From positions 1 to 64,000 of the forward strand of contig JBBSCB010000011.1 in the NCBI GenBank assembly GCA_038250675.1: a DNA stretch of 64,000 bases. The letters are read 5' to 3'. The position numbers and the translations under genes were made by a program. Shown piece by piece: positions 26,235 to 37,508 of this stretch; the stretch's first letter is position 1, and each line of letters begins with the position of its first letter. The notes beneath the pieces were generated by a model. That model made no database searches, was not told the DNA's origin, and worked only from the letters and a program-made list of their open reading frames with translations. Origin of the DNA: JAICUF01 sp038250675 (GTDB taxonomy: Bacteria; Gemmatimonadota; Gemmatimonadetes; Gemmatimonadales; GWC2-71-9).

Positions 26235-26831
26235 GTGATCCACATCGCGCTCACCGGCAACGTCGCCGCCGGCAAGTCGACCGTCGCGGAGCTGTTCCGC
26301 CGCTGGGGCGCCACCGTGATCGACGCCGACCGGCTGGTGCGCGAAGCCCAGGCGCCCGGCTCCCCCGTGCTTGTCGCGATCGTCCGGCGGTTCGGTGCCG
26401 GCGTGCTCCGCCCGGACGGCGGCCTCGACCGGGGCCGGCTCCGCTCGCTGGTGCTCGCGGATGACGCCGCCCGGCGAGACCTCGAGGCGCTGGTCCATCC
26501 CGAGGTGCAGCGGCGGCGCGAGGCCCTGATCGAGGCGGCGCGCCGGCGGGGCGATCCCGTGGTCGTCAGCGACATCCCGCTCCTGTTCGAAGCCGGTGAT
26601 CCGGCCGCGTTCGACGCCGTGGTGCTGGTGGACGCACCGGAGGCGGTGCGCCGCGAACGCCTGGTGACCCAGCGCGGGCTGCCCGATGCGGACGCGGCGC
26701 GGCTGATCGCCACCCAGCTGCCCGCCGCCGCCAAGCGACCCCGAAGCACCTGGGTCATCGACAACGACGGCGACCCCGCCGCGCTGGAGCGCCGGGCCCG
26801 GGCCGTCTGGGACGCGCTCGGCAGCGCTTGA
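26235..26831 (+). CDS. coaE: Dephospho-CoA kinase
   Basis: A 198-aa kinase that adds the 3'-phosphate to dephospho-CoA, the last step of coenzyme A synthesis. The P-loop is T-G-N-V-A-A-G-K-S-T (residues 7-16). The CoA-site motif D-A-D-R-L-V-R-E is near residue 33, and a lid region follows with R-R-E-R-L-V-T-Q-R. Length is normal (about 200). It starts with GTG 26235, 22 bases after tdk, so they are probably one transcript. The downstream gcvH has its own promoter. Confidence 0.95.
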   Translation: MIHIALTGNVAAGKSTVAELFRRWGATVIDADRLVREAQAPGSPVLVAIVRRFGAGVLRPDGGLDRGRLRSLVLADDAARRDLEALVHPEVQRRREALIEAARRRGDPVVVSDIPLLFEAGDPAAFDAVVLVDAPEAVRRERLVTQRGLPDADAARLIATQLPAAAKRPRSTWVIDNDGDPAALERRARAVWDALGSA

Positions 26832-26856
26832 TTTCGCCGGGCCGGTCGCCTATCCT
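26828..26856 (+). promoter_or_regulatory. Candidate sigma-70 promoter for gcvH
   Basis: TTGATT (26828-26833) and TATCCT (26851-26856) are separated by exactly 17 bases. The GTG of gcvH lies 31 bases downstream of the -10 box. The -35 box overlaps the last codon of coaE. This is the best promoter match in the window by spacing and sequence. Confidence 0.55.
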
Positions 26857-26887
26857 CACGCAGTTTCTATCCAGCCCTGGAGCCGCC

Positions 26888-27277
26888 GTGTCCAACGTCC
26901 CCGACGAGATGATGTTCACCCCCGAGCATGAGTACGTGCTCAAGCCCGATGCCGGCGATATCGTCCAGGTCGGGATCACCGATTACGCGCAGGGTGAGTT
27001 GGGCGACGTCGTCTTCGTGAGTCTGCCCAAGGTCGGCGAGAAATTCGACACCCACGATGCGTTTGGCACCATCGAGGCGGTCAAGGCGGTCTCCGAGTTG
27101 TACAGCCCCGTGGCCGGTACGGTGGTCGAGGTCAACGACGCGCTGGATGCGGATCCTGCGGTGGTCAATCGGGATCCGTACGGCAGCGGCTGGATGGTGA
27201 AGTTCCGCGTAGCGGACGCGGCCGAGCTGCACGGTCTGCTCGACGCTTCGGCATACCGCAAGCACATCGGCGAGTGA
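26888..27277 (+). CDS. gcvH: Glycine cleavage system H protein
   Basis: A 129-aa lipoyl-carrying protein that shuttles the aminomethyl group from P- to T-protein in glycine cleavage. The lipoyl lysine lies in E-A-V-K-A (K66). Length is typical (about 125-130). The GTG start has GGAG 6-8 bases upstream. gcvP follows 118 bases later and a lipoate ligase follows gcvP. No gcvT is present in the window, so T-protein must be encoded elsewhere if the system is complete. Confidence 0.97.
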   Translation: MSNVPDEMMFTPEHEYVLKPDAGDIVQVGITDYAQGELGDVVFVSLPKVGEKFDTHDAFGTIEAVKAVSELYSPVAGTVVEVNDALDADPAVVNRDPYGSGWMVKFRVADAAELHGLLDASAYRKHIGE

Positions 27278-27307
27278 GCGGCGGCGGTGCCGGCCGCTGG
27301 AACTTCT

Positions 27308-27337
27308 GACGCCCCGGGTGGGTTCCCTCGGGGCGTC
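27308..27337. terminator. Hairpin between gcvH and gcvP
   Basis: GACGCCCCG (27308-27316) and CGGGGCGTC (27329-27337) form a perfect 9-bp stem around a 12-base loop, 31 bases after the gcvH stop. No T-tract follows on the plus strand. It may weaken read-through to gcvP, or protect gcvH mRNA. I saw no glycine riboswitch consensus around it. Confidence 0.4.
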
Positions 27338-27395
27338 GGTGCATAATGGGCCGTCCGACGGCCATCCCCTTCTCCCGCAGGAGCACGACCCCGCG

Positions 27396-30280
<2,885 letters not shown>

Positions 30281-30284
<4 letters not shown>

Positions 30285-31060
30285 ACCCGGAGTCCGGCGA
30301 CTGGTCGCTCTGGCTCGACCTGGCCCCGCGACCGGGCCATCTGAACATGGCAATCGATCAGGCCCTCCTGGACCTCGCGGACCGGGAGGGCCTCGCCGTT
30401 CTCCGGCTGTACGGGTGGGCGCCGCACTGTCTGTCGTTCGGCCGGCATGAGCCGGCGCTCCGCCGCTATGACCGCAACGCCATCCAGCGCCAGGGGCTGG
30501 CCACGGTGCGCCGACCCACGGGCGGGCGCGCCGTGTGGCACGCCGGTGAGCTGACGTATGCGGTTGCCGCTCCGATCGCGCGCTTCGGGCCGCTCACCGC
30601 CGCGTACCGCGCGATTCACGGGGTACTGCTCGACGCGGTTCGCGGGCTCGGTGCCGATGCCGTGCTCGCGCCCGATGCGAGCCCGATGCCGCTCGACGCC
30701 GGGGCCTGCTTTGCGGCACCGGTCGGCGGAGAGGTCATGGCGGCCGGCCGCAAGGTCGTCGGGAGCGCCCAGTTGCGGCAGAACTCCGGGTTGCTGCAGC
30801 ATGGCTCGCTCCTGCTCGACGACGATCAGGAGCTGGTGCGCGCCATCTCGCGCGGGCCGGCGCCGGTCGGCAGCGAGGCGCCGCTCAATCGCCTGCTGTC
30901 CCATGCGGTTTCGCCGACGGTGGCGGCCGACGCCGTGGCGGCTGCGGCCCGGGCGGCGTGGGCCGGCCGCTGGACACCGCTCGATGCGCCCCGCGTGCTC
31001 GAGCGGGCCGCCACGCACGATGCGCGATATCGCTCGGCCGAGTGGACCTGGCGCCGCTAA
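30281..31060 (+). CDS. Lipoate-protein ligase A family protein
   Basis: A 259-aa biotin/lipoyl-transferase-fold enzyme that attaches lipoate to acceptor lysines; the H-protein made by gcvH just upstream is the obvious target. The motif R-R-P-T-G-G-R-A-V-W-H is near residue 77. The catalytic-type lysine is in G-R-K-V-V-G-S-A-Q (K158). The N-terminal strand-helix (W-L-D-L-A-P-R-P-G-H-L-N-M-A) is typical, so the gene must start upstream of the ATG inside it. Only non-ATG candidates exist: CTG 30281, which overlaps the gcvP stop TGA and has GGAGG 4 bases upstream, or TTG 30260. CTG is preferred but unusual. Confidence 0.82.
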
Positions 31061-31135
31061 ACGATGGCACTTCGCGCCGCCCCGGTGCTACATTCGTCTT
31101 GTCCCCCTCACACAACCCCGGTTCCGGAGTGCGCC

Positions 31136-32788
31136 ATGCAACGGACGCCCTTCCTGGTCAGCGTCGCGCTTGCAGCCCTGCTCGGCTGTTCGACCCGGGG
31201 CGCGGATGGCGGTGGCGCCGTCGCCGGCACCGCCGTCATCGTCGTGGGTGAGCAAGCGACGACCCCGGTGCCGGTGCTGCAGTCGGTCAAGGGGCGTTCC
31301 GCGGACGCCGAAGTCGCCGACCTGCTCTTCCTCCGCCTGGCGCAGCTGGGGCCCGGCGGCCGCACGTCGGGCGAGGACGGCTTCGTGCCCGCGCTGGCCA
31401 GCAGCTGGAGCCGGCGCGACTCGGTCACCCTCGTGTTCGAGCTCGATCCCCGGGCGCGGTGGCAGGATGGCGTCCCGGTCACCGCGCGCGACGTGGTGTT
31501 TACGTTCGAGCGGGCTCGGGACACGACATTCACGCCCACGATCGCGGGACTGCTGCACCACATTCGTTCCGTCACGGCGGATGGCGATCATCGCGTCGTG
31601 ATCGGGTTCGACCAGCCCTATGCCGAGCAGTTTTACGACGCGGTCTTTCATGCGCCGCCCCTGCCCGAGCACCTGCTCCGGGGAATGACCCAGGAGCAGA
31701 TGCTGGCGTCCGAGTATGTGAAGCACCCGGTGGGCGATGGCCCCTATCGCTGGGTCCGAAGCACACCGGACGCCATCACGCTCGCCGCCGTCGATTCGTT
31801 CTTCCTCGGTGAGCCCGGCATCCAGCGGGTGGTGCTGCGCGTGGCCGGCGATCCGGACGCGCGGCTCAATCTGCTGCTCACCGGCGACGCGGACGCCGCC
31901 GCCGCGGTCGTTCCGCCGGAGGCCAATCGCGATCGCCTGGCGGCCACCGGCGCCTTCGATCTGGTCGCCGTGCCGTCCACCACGATGGGCTACATCCTGT
32001 TCAACCAGCGCGACCCCGCGCATCCTGCCCGGCCCCATCCGATACTGCAGGACAGCGCCGTCCGGCGGGCGCTGGTGCTGGCGCTGGATCGCGCGTCCAT
32101 CGTGCGCGCGGTGTTCGGGCCCGATGCCAGGGTCCCCTACGGACCGGTCTCGCCGGCGCTGTGGATCGCCAGGCTGACGCCGGCACCCGAGGCGCAGGAC
32201 ACGGCGGCGGCGCGGGCGCTGCTGGCGGGAGCCGGCTGGCGCGACACCAATGGTGATGGCACCCTCGACCGCGGCGGGCGCCCCCTCCGCCTCGAGTTCA
32301 TCGTGCCTTCGCCGAGCAAGGCGCGCACCCAGATCGCGCTCCAGGTACAGGAGCAGCTGCGCCGCATGGGCATCAAGCTGGACGTCATGGTCCTGGAACC
32401 CAACGTCTGGAACACGCGGCACAACGCCGGACAGTTCGATCTCGACTTTGCCTCCGCCACGCAGGACCCGACGCCGGCCGGACTGACCCAGAGCTGGTCC
32501 TGCGCCGGCGGCAGCAATGTCGCGCATTACTGCGACCCCACCGTGGATTCCCTCATGCAGGCCGCGATCCTGACTCGCGACTCCGCGGCGCCGATCTGGC
32601 TGGCCGCCGTCCGCCGCATCGAGCGGGACACGCCGGCGGCGTTCATGTACGCGCCCGTGGGCGTCTACGCCGTCAGCAAGCGATACGCCAGCGTTGATAT
32701 CCGCGCCGAGTCGCCCTGGATCGAATTGCCGCACTGGAGCGTCAAGCCGGGACAGGCGATCGCGCGGGACCGCGTGACCGCGCCCTGA
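31136..32788 (+). CDS. Peptide ABC transporter substrate-binding lipoprotein (DppA/OppA family)
   Basis: A 550-aa extracytoplasmic solute-binding protein of family 5. The N-terminus is a lipoprotein signal (A-L-A-A-L-L-G-C, Cys at about residue 19), so it is membrane-anchored. Family motifs include L-A-S-S-W-S and F-E-L-D-P-R-A-R-W-Q-D-G-V-P-V-T-A near residue 100, and R-R-A-L-V-L-A-L-D-R. It likely binds short peptides or similar substrates. GGAG precedes ATG 31136. It is the first of five genes: binding protein, two permeases, two ATPases. Confidence 0.92.
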   Translation: MQRTPFLVSVALAALLGCSTRGADGGGAVAGTAVIVVGEQATTPVPVLQSVKGRSADAEVADLLFLRLAQLGPGGRTSGEDGFVPALASSWSRRDSVTLVFELDPRARWQDGVPVTARDVVFTFERARDTTFTPTIAGLLHHIRSVTADGDHRVVIGFDQPYAEQFYDAVFHAPPLPEHLLRGMTQEQMLASEYVKHPVGDGPYRWVRSTPDAITLAAVDSFFLGEPGIQRVVLRVAGDPDARLNLLLTGDADAAAAVVPPEANRDRLAATGAFDLVAVPSTTMGYILFNQRDPAHPARPHPILQDSAVRRALVLALDRASIVRAVFGPDARVPYGPVSPALWIARLTPAPEAQDTAAARALLAGAGWRDTNGDGTLDRGGRPLRLEFIVPSPSKARTQIALQVQEQLRRMGIKLDVMVLEPNVWNTRHNAGQFDLDFASATQDPTPAGLTQSWSCAGGSNVAHYCDPTVDSLMQAAILTRDSAAPIWLAAVRRIERDTPAAFMYAPVGVYAVSKRYASVDIRAESPWIELPHWSVKPGQAIARDRVTAP

Positions 32789-33766
32789 GTGGCGATGCGC
32801 CGCTGGCTGCTCGCACGTTCGGCCCACGCCCTCCTGACGCTGCTCGTGTCGGTGTGCGTGCTCTTCTTTCTCATGCGGGCCGCCCCGGGCGATCCGCTCT
32901 CCCGCCTCGGTGGTGATCGGCCGATCTCCGCGGCCCAGATCCGCAATCTCCGCGCGCGCTACGGCCTCGATCAGCCGGTGACGCGACAGTTCGCCGCGTT
33001 CGCCGGCGGCGTGGCCCGCGGCGATCTCGGTACGTCCATCCAGTACAGCCGCCCGGTGAGCCAGCTGATCGCGGAACGGCTGCCCGCAACGCTGCTGCTG
33101 GGCGGCACCGTTCTGCTGCTCAATTTCACCCTCGGCATCTGGCTCGGCGCCTGGCAGGCGATCCGCCGTGGCCGCCTGGCCGACCGTGCGCTGGAGGTAA
33201 CCTCGCTGGCGTTCTACTCGGTGCCGTCGTTCTGGCTCGCGATCCTCCTCGCGACCGTGGCCTCCATCCACTGGCACCTGCTCCCGCCGGCCGGCATGCG
33301 CGACCCGCTCCTCGGCCCCGATGCGGCCTGGTCCGTCCGCGCCGTCGACGTCCTCCGTCACCTGGTGCTTCCGGCGCTGACGCTTTCGCTCGTCAGCATC
33401 GCCGCCACGATGCGCTATCAGCGGGCCGCGATGATCGAGGCGCTGGGCGAGCCCTTTGTGCAGACGGCGCGCGCCAAGGGAATCTCCGAGCGACGCGTTC
33501 TGTGGCACCACGCCTGGCGCAACGCGCTCTTCCCGGTGATCACGCTGTTCGGACTGTGGCTGCCGGTGCTGGTCACCGGCTCGGTGTTCGTCGAGGCGGT
33601 GTTTGCGTGGCCCGGACTCGGCGGCCTCGCCGCGTCCGCCGTGGGCAGCCGCGACTACCCGCTGCTGATGGGCACCGCGGTGCTGGTGAGCGTCCTGGTG
33701 ATCCTGGGCGGGCTCATCGCCGACATCGCCTACGCGGTGCTCGATCCGCGCGTGCGACAGGCGTGA
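32789..33766 (+). CDS. Peptide ABC transporter permease (DppB-like)
   Basis: A 325-aa inner-membrane permease with about six helices and the binding-protein-dependent transport (EAA) loop near residue 240 (E-A-L-G-E-P-F-V-Q-T-A-R-A-K-G-I). GTG 32789 follows directly after the TGA of the binding-protein gene; ATG 32795 is a close alternative. It partners with the permease encoded next, whose start overlaps its stop. The first helix and the P-G-D-P-L loop after it are typical of DppB/OppB proteins. Confidence 0.93.
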   Translation: MAMRRWLLARSAHALLTLLVSVCVLFFLMRAAPGDPLSRLGGDRPISAAQIRNLRARYGLDQPVTRQFAAFAGGVARGDLGTSIQYSRPVSQLIAERLPATLLLGGTVLLLNFTLGIWLGAWQAIRRGRLADRALEVTSLAFYSVPSFWLAILLATVASIHWHLLPPAGMRDPLLGPDAAWSVRAVDVLRHLVLPALTLSLVSIAATMRYQRAAMIEALGEPFVQTARAKGISERRVLWHHAWRNALFPVITLFGLWLPVLVTGSVFVEAVFAWPGLGGLAASAVGSRDYPLLMGTAVLVSVLVILGGLIADIAYAVLDPRVRQA

Positions 33767-34602
33767 GCGGCGCCGGCCGGCTGTTCCCGGTGGTCTGGCG
33801 GCGGCTCCCGGGCCGGATCGGGCTGCTGGGCCTCGCACTCGTGGTCCTCGCCGCGGTGGTCGCACCGCCATTTCTGCCGAGTCCCATTGAACAGCCGGAC
33901 ATCGAACACGCCGACCAGTCTCCCAGCGCCGCGCATCCGATGGGCACCGACCCGCTGAGCCGGGACGTGCTGGCGCGCGTGGCCAGCGGCGGTCGTGTGT
34001 CGCTCGCGGTCGCGGCGCTCGCGGTCGCGCTGTCGGTGACGCTCGGCGCGCTCGTCGGCGTGGCGGCCGGCTACTACGGCGGCGCGGTGGATGCCGTCAT
34101 GATGCGGCTGGTGGACGGCGCGCTCGCAATCCCCCGCCTGTTCCTGTTGCTGCTCCTGCTCGCGCTGTGGGAGCGGATTCCGATCACCGCGTTCGTGCTG
34201 ATCGTGGGGGCCACGGGCTGGTTCGGCACCAGCCGCCTGGTCCGCGCCGAGGTGTTGCGCCTGCGCGAGGCGGACTACGTACAGGCCGCGCGCGCGCTGG
34301 GGAGTGGCGCCGGTCGGATTATGTTTCGCCACCTGCTGCCCAACGCGGCCGGCCCGCTGCTCGTCGCGGCGACGCTCGGCGTCGGCGAAGTGATTCTGCT
34401 GGAGGCGGGCCTCTCGTTCCTGGGCCTCGGCATCCAGCCGCCCACGCCGTCGTGGGGTGGAATGATCTACGATGCCAGAGAAGTGCTCGTCACGGCGCCG
34501 TGGGCCAGCGTCTTCCCGGCCCTCGCGATCACGCTGACCGTACTGTCCGTCAATCTCATCGGCGACGCCCTGCGCGACGCCCTCGATACCCGAGGCGCAT
34601 GA
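33763..34602 (+). CDS. Peptide ABC transporter permease (DppC-like)
   Basis: A 279-aa permease of the DppC/OppC type, with an N-terminal helix (G-L-L-G-L-A-L-V-V-L-A-A-V-V-A-P) and the M-G-T-D-P-L-S-R-D-V-L-A-R loop that is diagnostic of this subfamily. The EAA motif lies near residue 180 (Y-V-Q-A-A-R-A-L-G). GTG 33763 overlaps the TGA of the upstream permease gene; the ATG of the next ATPase gene overlaps its own TGA. These overlaps show tight co-translation of the transporter. Confidence 0.93.
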   Translation: MSGAGRLFPVVWRRLPGRIGLLGLALVVLAAVVAPPFLPSPIEQPDIEHADQSPSAAHPMGTDPLSRDVLARVASGGRVSLAVAALAVALSVTLGALVGVAAGYYGGAVDAVMMRLVDGALAIPRLFLLLLLLALWERIPITAFVLIVGATGWFGTSRLVRAEVLRLREADYVQAARALGSGAGRIMFRHLLPNAAGPLLVAATLGVGEVILLEAGLSFLGLGIQPPTPSWGGMIYDAREVLVTAPWASVFPALAITLTVLSVNLIGDALRDALDTRGA

Positions 34603-35570
34603 CCCCACTGCTCGAGGTGAGCGACCTCCGCATCTCGTTCCCCGGCCACGACGGCCCCATCATCCCGGTGGATGGCGTCAGCTTTGCACTGGAGCGGGGC
34701 CGCACGCTGGCGCTGGTCGGCGAATCGGGGTGCGGCAAGAGTCTCACCAGTCTCGCCATTCTGCAGCTCGTCCCGCCTCCCGGCACGATCGACGCCCGAA
34801 GCCGCGTGCGCCTCGGCGAGACCGATCTGCTCTCGCTGCGAGGCGAGGCGTTGCGGCAGGTTCGCGGCCGCCGCATCGGCATGATCTTTCAGGACCCGAT
34901 GACCAGCCTCAACCCGGTCTTCCCCGTCGGCGACCAGATCGCGGAGGGGATTCGCGCGCATTTCCCGGTCTCCCGGCACGAGGCGCTCGCCCGCGCCGAG
35001 CGGCTGCTGGGCGAGGTGGGGATCGGCGACGCGCATGCGCGGCTTCGCGCCTATCCGCACCAGCTCAGCGGCGGCATGCGCCAGCGGGTCATGATCGCGA
35101 TCGCCCTCGCCGCCGAGCCCGAGATCCTGATCGCCGACGAGCCGACCACCGCGCTCGACGTGACCGTGCAGGCGCAGATCCTCGAGGTGCTGGATACGCT
35201 GCGTCAGACCCGTGGCATGGCGGTGCTCCTGATTACCCACGATCTCGGCATCGTCGCCGGGCGCGCCGACCGCGTCGCCGTCATGTACGCCGGCCAGATC
35301 GTCGAGGAGGCGCCGACGGCGGCCTTGTTCGCACATCCCTCGCATCCCTACACCCAGGGGCTCTTCGCCTCGGTGCCGCGCCTCAGCGGTCCGGTCGGTC
35401 GGCTCACGCTGATCGCCGGCAGCGTGCCGCCGCCCACCGCGTGGCCCAGCGGCTGCCGGTTCCGCACCCGGTGTCCCATCGTGCACCCGCGCAGCTTGGA
35501 GATGCCGCCGCTCCTGCCGGTCGCCAATGGGCACCGGATGCGCTGCTGGCTCGCCGAGGGCCCGGCATGA
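34599..35570 (+). CDS. Peptide ABC transporter ATPase (DppD-like)
   Basis: A 323-aa ABC ATPase. Walker A is G-E-S-G-C-G-K-S (41-48). The signature is L-S-G-G-M-R-Q-R-V, Walker B is I-L-I-A-D-E-P-T-T-A-L-D, and the H-loop is in L-L-I-T-H-D-L-G-I. The C-terminal oligopeptide/dipeptide extension has G-C-R-F-R-T-R-C-P, typical of DppD. It pairs with the next ATPase to power the permease pair. The start overlaps the DppC-like stop (ATGA). Confidence 0.95.
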   Translation: MTPLLEVSDLRISFPGHDGPIIPVDGVSFALERGRTLALVGESGCGKSLTSLAILQLVPPPGTIDARSRVRLGETDLLSLRGEALRQVRGRRIGMIFQDPMTSLNPVFPVGDQIAEGIRAHFPVSRHEALARAERLLGEVGIGDAHARLRAYPHQLSGGMRQRVMIAIALAAEPEILIADEPTTALDVTVQAQILEVLDTLRQTRGMAVLLITHDLGIVAGRADRVAVMYAGQIVEEAPTAALFAHPSHPYTQGLFASVPRLSGPVGRLTLIAGSVPPPTAWPSGCRFRTRCPIVHPRSLEMPPLLPVANGHRMRCWLAEGPA

Positions 35571-36607
35571 GCGAGCCCATCGCCGCACCCGGGCCCATCC
35601 TCTCGGTCCGCGACCTGGTCAAGCACTACCACACCGGCGGCCTGTTCGCGGCGGCGGCGCCGCCAGTGCGCGCGGTGGACGGCGTGAGCTTCGATATCGC
35701 CCGCGGCGAGACGCTCGGGCTGGTGGGCGAATCCGGCTGCGGCAAGAGCTCGGTGGGCCGGACCATTCTGCGGCTCCAGGAGCCGACGTCGGGCACGGCG
35801 GTCTTCGAAGGTCGAAACGTGTTCGAGCTCGACCGCGAGCCGTTGCGGGCGTTGCGCCGCCGGATGCAGATCGTCTTCCAGGACCCCTACAGCTCGCTGA
35901 ACCCGCGGATGACCGTCGGCGCCGCCATCGCCGAAGGCATCGAGATCCACCGGCTCGCTACGCGCACCGCCACCCCGCCGCGCGTCGCGGCGCTGCTCGA
36001 AGAGGTGGGGCTCGATCCGAGCTACGCGCGACGGTACCCCCACGAATTCTCCGGCGGCCAGCGCCAGCGGATCGGGATCGCGCGGGCGCTCGCCGTGGAG
36101 CCGGCGTTCATCGTCTGCGACGAGCCGGTGTCGGCGCTCGACGTGTCGGTCCAGGCGCAGGTGCTCAACCTGCTGGCGGACCTCCAGCGGCAGCGGGGTC
36201 TCTCCTACCTGTTCATCGCGCATGACCTCGCCGTGGTGCGCCAGATCGCGCAGCGCATCGCCGTGATGTATCTGGGACGGATCGTGGAAACCGGCACCAC
36301 CGAGGCCCTGCTGGCCAATCCGCGTCATCCCTACACCCAGGCATTGCTGTCCGCGGTGCCCGAGCCCGACCCGGCCGCCCAGCGAAATCGCATCGTCCTG
36401 AGCGGCGATTTGCCGAGCCCGTCCCGCCCGCCGCCGGGGTGTCCCTTCCACACGCGCTGCTTTCATCTGCTGCGCGACGAGCGCTGTCGGACGGCGCTGC
36501 CGCTGCTGCGCCCTGTGGCGCAGACGCACGTGGCCTGTCACTACGCGGAGACCTCCGCTCGAGACGCGGTCGCAGCGCCCGCCGCCGGGGCCACGCGCGC
36601 GCCGTGA
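35567..36607 (+). CDS. Peptide ABC transporter ATPase (DppF-like)
   Basis: A 346-aa ABC ATPase, the second nucleotide-binding subunit. Walker A is G-E-S-G-C-G-K-S near residue 56, the signature is F-S-G-G-Q-R-Q-R-I, and Walker B is F-I-V-C-D-E-P-V-S-A-L-D. The C-terminal extension has G-C-P-F-H-T-R-C. The start overlaps the DppD-like stop (ATGA). It ends the transporter operon; a 10-bp perfect hairpin surrounds its stop codon. Confidence 0.95.
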   Translation: MSEPIAAPGPILSVRDLVKHYHTGGLFAAAAPPVRAVDGVSFDIARGETLGLVGESGCGKSSVGRTILRLQEPTSGTAVFEGRNVFELDREPLRALRRRMQIVFQDPYSSLNPRMTVGAAIAEGIEIHRLATRTATPPRVAALLEEVGLDPSYARRYPHEFSGGQRQRIGIARALAVEPAFIVCDEPVSALDVSVQAQVLNLLADLQRQRGLSYLFIAHDLAVVRQIAQRIAVMYLGRIVETGTTEALLANPRHPYTQALLSAVPEPDPAAQRNRIVLSGDLPSPSRPPPGCPFHTRCFHLLRDERCRTALPLLRPVAQTHVACHYAETSARDAVAAPAAGATRAP

Positions 36608-36623
36608 CCTCACTCACGGCGCG
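36598..36623 (+). terminator. Hairpin at the end of the peptide transporter operon
   Basis: CGCGCCGTGA (36598-36607, including the TGA stop) and TCACGGCGCG (36614-36623) form a perfect 10-bp stem with a 6-base loop. There is no U-tract after it, so it may be a Rho-independent terminator of the GC-rich type or an mRNA-stabilising structure. Confidence 0.45.
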
Positions 36624-36691
36624 ACCGCACGCGTCAGCGCATCTTGGGGATACCTCGCGATTCGGCGAGGATCTCCCTGACGGAGGATATG

Positions 36692-36913
36692 ATGACTGAT
36701 CGAAAAGATCTGAACGCCGATGGCGCGGAGAATCGCGTCAAGGGCGCTGCGAAGGACCTGGAAGGCAAGGCGCGCGCGGCATATGGCGACGCCGTGGATG
36801 ACGGCAGCCAGCATCTGAAGGGGCTGGGCCAGGAGGCGAAGGGCAAGATCCAGAAGAATGTCGGGAAGGCGCAACAGAAGCTGGCGGGCAACCCCGACGC
36901 CGACAAGACCTGA
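36692..36913 (+). CDS. CsbD family stress protein
   Basis: A 73-aa hydrophilic, lysine- and alanine-rich protein of the CsbD family, general-stress proteins with helical repeats. Marks are E-N-R-V-K-G-A-A-K-D-L-E-G-K-A-R and G-Q-E-A-K-G-K-I-Q-K-N-V-G-K-A-Q-Q-K. Two adjacent ATGs occur (36689, 36692); the second is chosen because GGAGG then sits 5 bases away. The gene is monocistronic. Function is unknown beyond stress association of the family. Confidence 0.88.
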   Translation: MTDRKDLNADGAENRVKGAAKDLEGKARAAYGDAVDDGSQHLKGLGQEAKGKIQKNVGKAQQKLAGNPDADKT

Positions 36914-37003
36914 CCGCGCCGGCCCACGTCGGCTGACCCGCACTGCCGGGTGACTGAAGACTGACGGCGCGGCGAGGCCACGAGGCTGCGAACAGTGAGG
37001 TTG

Positions 37004-37048
37004 GATGCCCGGTGGACTGTATGGGAACCCTACAGTCCGTCGGGCATC
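37004..37048. repeat. Long interrupted inverted repeat
   Basis: GATGCCCG (37004-37011), a two-base mismatch, and GGACTGTA (37014-37021) pair with TACAGTCC (37031-37038), a two-base mismatch, and CGGGCATC (37041-37048). That gives 16 paired bases per arm around a 9-base loop. It lies between the CsbD gene and a small exported protein gene. It could be a terminator without a T-tract, a dyad operator, or part of a small RNA. Confidence 0.75.
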
Positions 37049-37154
37049 GTCCGATAATCCCGGGCGCAGGCTCGCGCCCGCGCGACCGCCACCCTCGGCG
37101 GCACCGGGCCTGCGCGGTTGGAGGGCGTCGGTTGCTACTCTCCCGGAGCACCGG

Positions 37155-37436
37155 ATGATGCACCTGAAGGTCCTGGCGCTGCTCTCCCCGATGGCCCTGG
37201 TCGGCGCCTCCGCCCTGGCGGGCCAGGCCACGGCCACGATCGCGGCCACCGCCAGCGTCGTCGAAGACGCAGCGTCCGCGGACAACGCCCGCGCCGCGGT
37301 CCGGGCCGCTGCCGCGGCGCCCGCGCCGACGGCGCCCCGGCGGAAGGACACGCCCACCGCCACGATCGTCGCCGATTCCGCCGCGCTGCCGGCCAGCCGC
37401 CCCCCGGTTCGACGGGTGACGGTTTTCTACTGGTAG
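37155..37436 (+). CDS. Small exported hypothetical protein
   Basis: A 93-aa protein with a Sec signal peptide (A-L-L-S-P-M-A-L-V-G-A-S-A-L-A-G-Q, cleaved near residue 20). The remainder is alanine- and proline-rich, low in complexity, and ends with R-R-V-T-V-F-Y-W. I recognise no family. The start ATG 37155 has GGAG 6 bases upstream. It is probably a small periplasmic or secreted protein, but the call rests on signal peptide and ribosome binding site only. Confidence 0.55.
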   Translation: MMHLKVLALLSPMALVGASALAGQATATIAATASVVEDAASADNARAAVRAAAAAPAPTAPRRKDTPTATIVADSAALPASRPPVRRVTVFYW

Positions 37437-37452
37437 CCCTCCCCCCTCGACG

Positions 37453-37482
37453 TTCCTGACCGGCCCCGGCTCCTGCTATCTT
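37453..37482 (+). promoter_or_regulatory. Candidate promoter for the phzF-like gene
   Basis: TTCCTG (37453-37458) and TATCTT (37477-37482) are separated by 18 bases, 27 bases before the ATG of the PhzF-family gene. The -10 hexamer is the same as at 5501. The -35 match is weak. Confidence 0.35.
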
Positions 37483-37508
37483 CCGGTACCACCTACGCCG
37501 GGACCTCC

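Noticed and set aside
26857..27395. Glycine riboswitch near gcvH/gcvP
   Set aside because: I found no tandem conserved GGAGAG...CCGAAGG pattern; only a simple 9-bp hairpin.
31088..33871. Long minus-strand open frame of about 925 codons over the peptide transporter
   Set aside because: Antisense to two certain genes, very rich in Arg, His, Gly and Gln, with no domain; typical shadow of GC-rich genes.
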